Source: Rallus limicola
Taxonomy: Eukaryota; Chordata; Aves; Gruiformes; Rallidae
Direction of reading: 5' to 3'
Length of the DNA: 64,000 bases
NCBI GenBank assembly: GCA_022605955.1
Contig: JAKCOZ010000018.1
Location: 2,426,001-2,490,000 of the forward strand
Part shown: piece after piece, positions 58,151 through 64,000 of the stretch
How positions within the stretch are numbered: position 1 is the stretch's first letter
Layout: each line of letters begins with the position of its first letter
Made by a program: the position numbers and the translations under genes
Notes under the pieces: generated by a model
What the model was told of the DNA's origin: nothing
Databases searched by the model: none
The model's input: the letters and a program-made list of their open reading frames with translations, nothing else

Positions 58151-60012
58151 GGCTCACATTTGAGACCTGACCCTACAAGGAAAAAAAAATTAGTATCATT
58201 TTCTTAAAGAAGGCATAGGGACACCTCTAATTCTCTGTGGTTTCTGAGTGCAAGTCTCACCAAGGAAATTCCCCCCAGAAGCAGCAGAGATTGAAGCTGG
58301 GCCACAGGAGGGGGCTCACTTGCCATTATTTCAGGAGCTTTCAAAGGTTTCTTTCCCCACCCAGCCTTTCAGGCACAGCCAGGCAGCTCTGCTGACCTCC
58401 ACAGGATAGAGCTGAGCTAAACTTTGAACCCACCTTCCTGACACTTTTCCTGTTTGATGTGCCATGGGTTGCAGTCTGCACTATGCTGGCGGGAGATGCT
58501 GCTATTCTGAGGTTCCCTGCCTGAGGCTACAGCACAGTCTCTACAGAGGCACTCACTTGCCGCCTCTCATCCACCACTGCCAGTCTCAAACCTGTCAGTC
58601 AAGCTGCCACTCAAATCTAGCAGGCCTCAAAAGTCATGAGCCCATGCATGCAAAGCCTCCCACACCCAGTTAACATCCTATTGCCCCCTCACATCATCTG
58701 ACCTCCTGGAAAATACACCGTCAGGTCTCCAAGACACCAAAACCCATAGTTTGGTCTGCTCTTTCCAACAGCATGCAGAGCTGACGTGCTCCAATCATGC
58801 TTTGGACAGATGCAATTTCTGCATCAGTCATGTTAGCTGCAAGAACATATCCTACCATACACAGAGAGTAAGAGATGCTTGAGTCCAGTCAAACCACAAA
58901 CATCCTACAACTCCTTACAGACAGACCTGCGGTTCTGTAACCATCCCACACACCATTATGTTCTAGACTATATTTCTTTGTCTCTCAGGATGTGAAACCC
59001 AGGTGAGAAGGGTCCCTGCCTCCAAGGCGGAAATTCTCTACTGCGTCCTCAAAGTTGGATACCTCTTCTCCATTTCTTCCCTCTGTGTCTTATTCCCAGC
59101 CAGTGCAAGTGATTGCTGATGAAGGAGTTTTTGATGACTCTCCCCTCTGCCCCTCTTGGCATACCATGAGGGAAGACTGACAGTCCCTGGTCCCTCCCTG
59201 CCCCGAGCGCTGATGTTCCCACTGAGCACCAATAAATACAAGAACTGAATTTCTACATTACTGTGGGCTATTGCAGACAGTGTGTGCTGAGACTGCTCCA
59301 CCTTTGCTACCCTGGAAATAATCCCCAGGACAGAGACTATGAAGGTACAATGTTCAACTTCACAAATCATCCTGAAATTGCCTATTTAGTTTTCTTCTTG
59401 GGATTTGAACTGGAAAATAACATGAGAGAAAAATTGTAGGTGTCAAAATTCTTCCTGGCTGCTCCATTCTCTGTTATTATTCAGGAGATGCCCTATTGAA
59501 ATTACCCTGATACTGCTATTAAAGGCAGAGCTCAAAAACAGAGCACTCTGTGCCAAGAGCCAGAGTTTTGCAGGGACACATCCTCAGGGAACTGCAAGCA
59601 GGACGCCTCTCCCTGCCACCAGCCTTCCTAACACAGGCTGGGTAAATGAGGTTAACTGCTCTCCCTCTGCCCTGAAAGACTTGCCAATATTACTCAGTTA
59701 ACCCTTTTCTGAAAGCAAAGGGGAAACTCCTGCCTTGGTGACAGTACAATGTGGCAGTGGAGGTTTGCTAGCATTTGGAAGCAAGCACAGGCAATCGAAG
59801 CCATCAGGGTTCATGACGGGCTGGCACCAGGAGCTGTGACAAGGTGAACAGGCAGCCTTCCTGCTCAGCCACTCCAGGGGACACATGCAAACACACAGCA
59901 ACAGCGAACCGCTGTAGGACGCAGGGTCTCCATGCAGCATATATTCACATTAACATGGAATTTACACAATTCTTAAGCATTCTGAGGATTTTTAAGAAAC
60001 AAGTAGAGTTTA
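58151..60012. other. Unique non-coding stretch
   Basis: No gene recognised. The 110-codon minus frame (59370-59038) lacks any known domain. A 14-nt acceptor/donor-bounded segment is seen at 58989-59002. Confidence 0.55.
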
Positions 60013-60182
60013 CCAGAGAGGGTGTGGGTGCCCCATTCCTGGAAGTGTTCAAGGCCAGACTGGATGGGGCCCTGGGCAACCTTGTGTAGCTCCAGGCCTG
60101 CAGGTTGGTGGCCCTACTTGTGGCAGGGCGAGTGGAACTCTGTGATCCTTGGGGTCCTCTCCAACCCAGACCATTTTGTGAT
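60013..60182 (+). mobile_element. CR1 LINE 3' end (K)
   Basis: GGTGCCCCATTCCTGGAAGT, 'gttcaaggccagactggatgg', 'ggccctgggcaacct' and 'ggggtcctctccaaccca' followed by ATTTTGTGAT match the CR1 3' end in plus orientation. Only the last 170 bases are kept. Confidence 0.88.
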
Positions 60183-63100
60183 AAGACACACATGGAAGTG
60201 CAGAGGTAGGCACCCCTCTGCTAGCGTGTCAGGGGAGATGGAAGAAATTTGAATTTGGGGCAGCAGTTTGGCTAGTTGGGGCAAAAGGCATCCTACATAC
60301 AATAGCTGCACTGCAAGTGATGAGACTGTTACTTTAATGTTCCTCTTTTGGCTGTTAGGTTTGGTGAAGGGAATAGAAGTTCAACAAAAAGCCTTGCAAG
60401 AGCAGAAAGCCTATTCACAAGCATTCACTTTCGTACACAAAAAAGGTCATGCTTTCAAGCTGTCAAACCCCTTCAGGCTTCTAATCCTGCCATTGACATC
60501 AGAATATGAAATGGCTGAGCTTGATTCTTGGCTGGAGTTTGGGAATCAAAACAGCTCCAGGAATTTACTGCCATCGCAGCTGGTGGGGTGAGCTACCAGA
60601 GCGTGATGTCGGATGGCTGGCTGTGCCTCCTCTTGATTAGGAAGCATGGAAAGGGGTTTGCCCTGAGCAGAAGCAAGTGGCAGAGTCAAACATTGACTTT
60701 GCACAGGACAAACAGAATTTCTATTTCCCATGGGTGAGTAATAAGAGGCAGGAGAGGTAGCTGTCTGAGTTAATCATGTCCAAAATTCAAATGACATACT
60801 CAGTACTAGACCTTAAATAACATTTTCAATTAAGGTCTAAACAGACAGGGGATTTTTACAATGAAATTAAGTTTCTGCAAAAACGCATGTTACTGTCAGC
60901 AAAATTCTGTCTGCTCACAAATATATATGTAGCATTATTGATGATATAACATACAGGTTTAAAAGAAGCTCACCCACAGCTCCCAAGCATATGCTGTGCT
61001 CAATGAGAACATCTCATGTGCCTGGGAAGCCTCCAAGGAGGGAGCTGGGAGCAGAGGACATGCAGATACTGGCCAGAGCAGGAAGGCATGTGCGTTAAGA
61101 GATGAGGACAAAGAGAAAGACTGAAGCTGCCAGTCACTGAATGGCACCCTGGAAAAACAACACAACTGTGTAATCCTGTAACTGCAGGCTGAGCCATAGT
61201 GCATGTATGTGCACACAGGAGGGGAGCAGCATGGCACAAGCATTATTAATTCTGCCCTTTGACTTCAAAACACTTGACATTAAAAATAAAAGGAGCGACT
61301 GATCACTGTGTGTTGCATAAGATCTCCCCTTTTCCTCAGAGAACAAGAACCCCATTCTGTGGGACCCAAGGAGGATCTGCAGACCACGGCACACAATGCT
61401 ATCTCTTGGGCTGAAGGTCAGGCTACAGAAGCAGACATGAGAGGCCCAGAGTTTTTCCTCTGTGGACCAGCTGCTCTGAAGATAATATAACAGCAGGTTA
61501 AATGTGTTTGAATAGCTCTGTTTTACATATGGAACAGATATGGATCCAGGGAGGGTGGATTTTTTTTCTAAGAGACAGAAAGGTATTCACACAGGTTGTC
61601 TTTAACCTAACAAGAAGTCTCTCTCCAGGCTCCTCTCCACAGCCCACGGGGTCAGAGCCTGACTCTGGAGGGTGATTCGCACCAGCTAAATTGGGTTTCT
61701 GCTCTCAGTCCCTCTCCAGTGTGGCAGCTCTTCCTCTGCTCTCTTTACAGAGTGCCCTGGAGAGATGAGCCTCACCAGGCTGAAGTTAGCCTCTGCGAAT
61801 ACCTGCCTGTATCTAAGCAGCACACTCATACCGATCTCTGAATTTGCTGCCAGCAGGGATTATTTCCATTGTATCATGTTGGCAGGGAGCATGGTTTTAT
61901 TGCTCTCCTCAGCCAGTGGAAACACTCTGTCGTATCACACATGTTCTTCGCTACCGCAGCACCTCAGGACACAGGTAGCTCCTGGTCTTACCTGGTCACA
62001 GTGAGTGGTGGTGCACAGGCAGGCTAGTCACTTGTTGAACAATGAGCTTCTGGTCTTCACTACCCATTTCTGACAATGAAAATTGCCTTCCTAGGAATCC
62101 CAGTGCTCACATAAGCCTTCAGTTTGGAGCTTACATGCTTTTAAGTTGCATGAAAAGGTGGAAGAGTAGCATTCTTAGCAAAAAGACCTCCAGAAATCAG
62201 AAATAGAGATTTCATCTATTTCTGCCTCAAAGAATGGGGACAGAAGGGACAGAAACTGCCCTCTTGTCCAGTGCCCAACAGTGAGATGAATGGAAAGAAA
62301 AAGTGCCCCGAGCAGATGTGTTTGCAGAGACTTTTTCCATGAAGTTGGGTCTGTGCAGTGAATTAAGGCAGGCAGCCTGACACATCATTTATTTCCTGAC
62401 TTTGTATTCATGTGCCTGTTACAATCTTCAATTGGAGCAGGCTGAGAATTTTGCCCTTCTTTGTTGGCCTGCTCCCCCCACTCCTCCAGCTTAGCCAGGC
62501 AGTACTGAAAATCAATAGTTACATCAGTATTAAACCTGGGTTAATAAGAGGAAAACAGAAACTGCAATCTTACTTTATTTGAGGCTTTCACACCAGTAAG
62601 ATTGAGCAGGTTTCCAAAGGGGACTCAGTGAGCTTAAGCTGCTTCTTTAAGGACAGCCAAAGAATTTCCTTTGGCAGTGAAAAGTATAAAATGCAATTCT
62701 GTTAGGAAAGTTAATGAGAGTTCACAAGCAGTAACTCATTTGTATGGCCTGGAACAAATCACAGAGATCAAAATATCTTTCTGTATACAGTGGAAACTAT
62801 TAAAAATCCTATAAGGCTTCCTACACCAACAGCTAAAAATTCAAAGAGGTACCATGCTACAGGCAGCAGAATCCGTATTTCAAACACAGATATTCTAGTC
62901 CTGTATTGCTCGTAGGAAAGGCAGAATGGTTTATTATGCAGCAGACCCAACATGCAGTGGAGTCTCTAAGAGGAAAAAGTAACAGCCCCTTCCTCCTGGC
63001 TCAGCAGCCACAGCAAAGAAAAAAATATTAAACCCTGAGAGAGACCCCACTTTTAAAGGCCTGTGCTGGGTGTAGGTGCCTGGGGGGTTGGGGCTGCAAG

Positions 63101-64000
63101 GGTTTAAGACAGTCCCCCACCCTTGCAGGTGCCACAGGAAGCAGCAGGGTTGCCATCACCAGTAACTAGCCAGTGATGTTTGTACCCAGAACACCAGGGG
63201 AGTTTCTGGTGGGTGATGCCTTATCGCTCATGGGTGGTTTCCCCACACAGAGAGAAATATGTTAAGTGCCAAAGAGGACATGGACAGGACAATCCAGAGA
63301 ACAGCACGGACTTTTAAAGAAAGAGAAAACACTTAGAAGAAAATAACAAACTGACTGGGAAGCTGTGCAAAGTAACTGAATCATTAGCATTGAACAAACA
63401 GCTGGAAGGATGTTTAACTTAGCTGTGCTAGGAAATAATCAAACCCATAACCTTTATCCAGTGGCTTTCTGCAGGTTCCAGCTTCTGGCAGTTCTGAGGA
63501 GGGAACCTGACAGGGAGACTTGCACCACAATCAGGGTCTGCAGCTGCACAAGTACCTTCCCAGCCGCCCTGCCAGGAGCCTGGTGTGTCTACAACACAAG
63601 CCCCCTCCCTCCAAGGAAGGGAGGTTGCAGAGCTCTGCTGCTGCTCTGAGCCCAGCCACCACTGTCAACATAAATCATGACAGCAGTAATTGTCCTTGCT
63701 CACCTCAAGTGTGGTTTGTCTCGGAAATGAAAGGGCAGAGATGACACCCAGGGATACCACAGCTGGTTATTCATAGTCCCTCCCAGACCCTCAGTTACTA
63801 GGATTGCCTGGACAAGCATAAGGAGAGGTAGGTTGGATTGGAAGAGGAAGAAATTTGCTTTTGCTCTTTTAAATTCACCTGTCATCATTACTACGTGAAT
63901 AAATAACAGATGTAAAAGTTACCTCTGGGAATTTTTTGCACAATTTCATCTGTCACTCTAAAAGCACACAGATTTCTCCTGAAGCTGACTTTATTTACTC
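60183..64000. other. Unique non-coding stretch
   Basis: No gene recognised and no clear repeats. An octamer-like ATTAGCAT lies at 63383-63390, an exon-like segment at 61751-61974 and a G-rich run near 63067-63102 that just misses the G-quadruplex rule because one loop is 11 bases. Confidence 0.55.
61751..61974 (+). other. Exon-like segment with strong acceptor
   Basis: A long pyrimidine tract (CTCTTCCTCTGCTCTCTTTACAG, given here only as a motif ending at 61750) precedes 224 bases ending at CACAG before GTAGCT, a weak donor. An ATG at 61765 is open for 79 codons to 62004 and reads a Ser/Leu-rich, partly hydrophobic peptide with no recognised domain. It may be a non-coding RNA exon, a cryptic exon or chance. 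Confidence 0.15.

Noticed and set aside
63067..63102. G-rich run that looks like a quadruplex
   Set aside because: One loop is 11 bases and only three further tracts are separate, so the standard rule is not met.
1..64000. tRNA, rRNA, CRISPR array, phage or bacterial operon
   Set aside because: No cloverleaf with a GGTTC-type T arm, no regularly spaced repeats with unique spacers and no dense co-directional coding were found on either strand.

Overview
This 64 kb window looks like non-coding nuclear DNA from a bird. The main evidence is a set of CR1 non-LTR retrotransposon fragments, which is the usual avian pattern. They are mostly 3'-end pieces on both strands, with tails of the form ATTCTATGATTCTATGA or AATGATTCTGTGAT. 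I see no Alu, L1 or B-type repeats, no bacterial gene organisation and no CRISPR array, rRNA or recognisable tRNA. The longest open frames (130 to 197 codons) are low-complexity chance frames or CR1-derived. I could not identify an intact protein-coding gene or a confidently coding exon. The window is best read as intergenic or deep intronic DNA.

Layout. Positions 1 to 7050 are single-copy sequence with two blocks that look like regulatory elements (about 990-1290 and 2530-3010). Positions 7051 to 7943 hold a cluster of plus-strand CR1 pieces. Positions 7944 to 24754 are unique sequence with a G-quadruplex motif near 10.3 kb, a run of three evenly spaced GATA motifs near 19.46 kb and an enhancer-like block at 24.16-24.42 kb. 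An old minus-strand CR1 lies at 24.76-25.33 kb and another minus-strand CR1 at 31.16-31.49 kb. Between them is a GC-rich block with a G-quadruplex motif near 29.2 kb. Positions 31.5 to 43.6 kb are unique, with short tandem repeats, exon-like splice-site pairs (36.9 kb, 41.2 kb) and an inverted octamer pair at 42.76-42.80 kb. A degraded, lysine/arginine-rich open stretch on the minus strand at 43.64-44.09 kb may be a processed pseudogene. From 49 to 60.2 kb CR1 density is highest: seven fragments, including an orphan piece of the CR1 endonuclease coding region at 57.83-58.15 kb. The last 4 kb are unique, with one exon-like segment at 61.75-61.97 kb.

If the window has a function, it is most likely regulatory. 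Several AT-rich, repeat-free blocks carry clustered homeodomain, POU-octamer-like, GATA, MEF2 or TCF motifs. These are inferences from motif reading; cross-species alignment was not possible here. I did not find a new multi-gene biological system. The best leads are the two inverted ATGCTAAT pairs, the helically phased GATA triplet, the candidate retrocopy near 43.9 kb and the candidate 72-nt exon at 36.91 kb.
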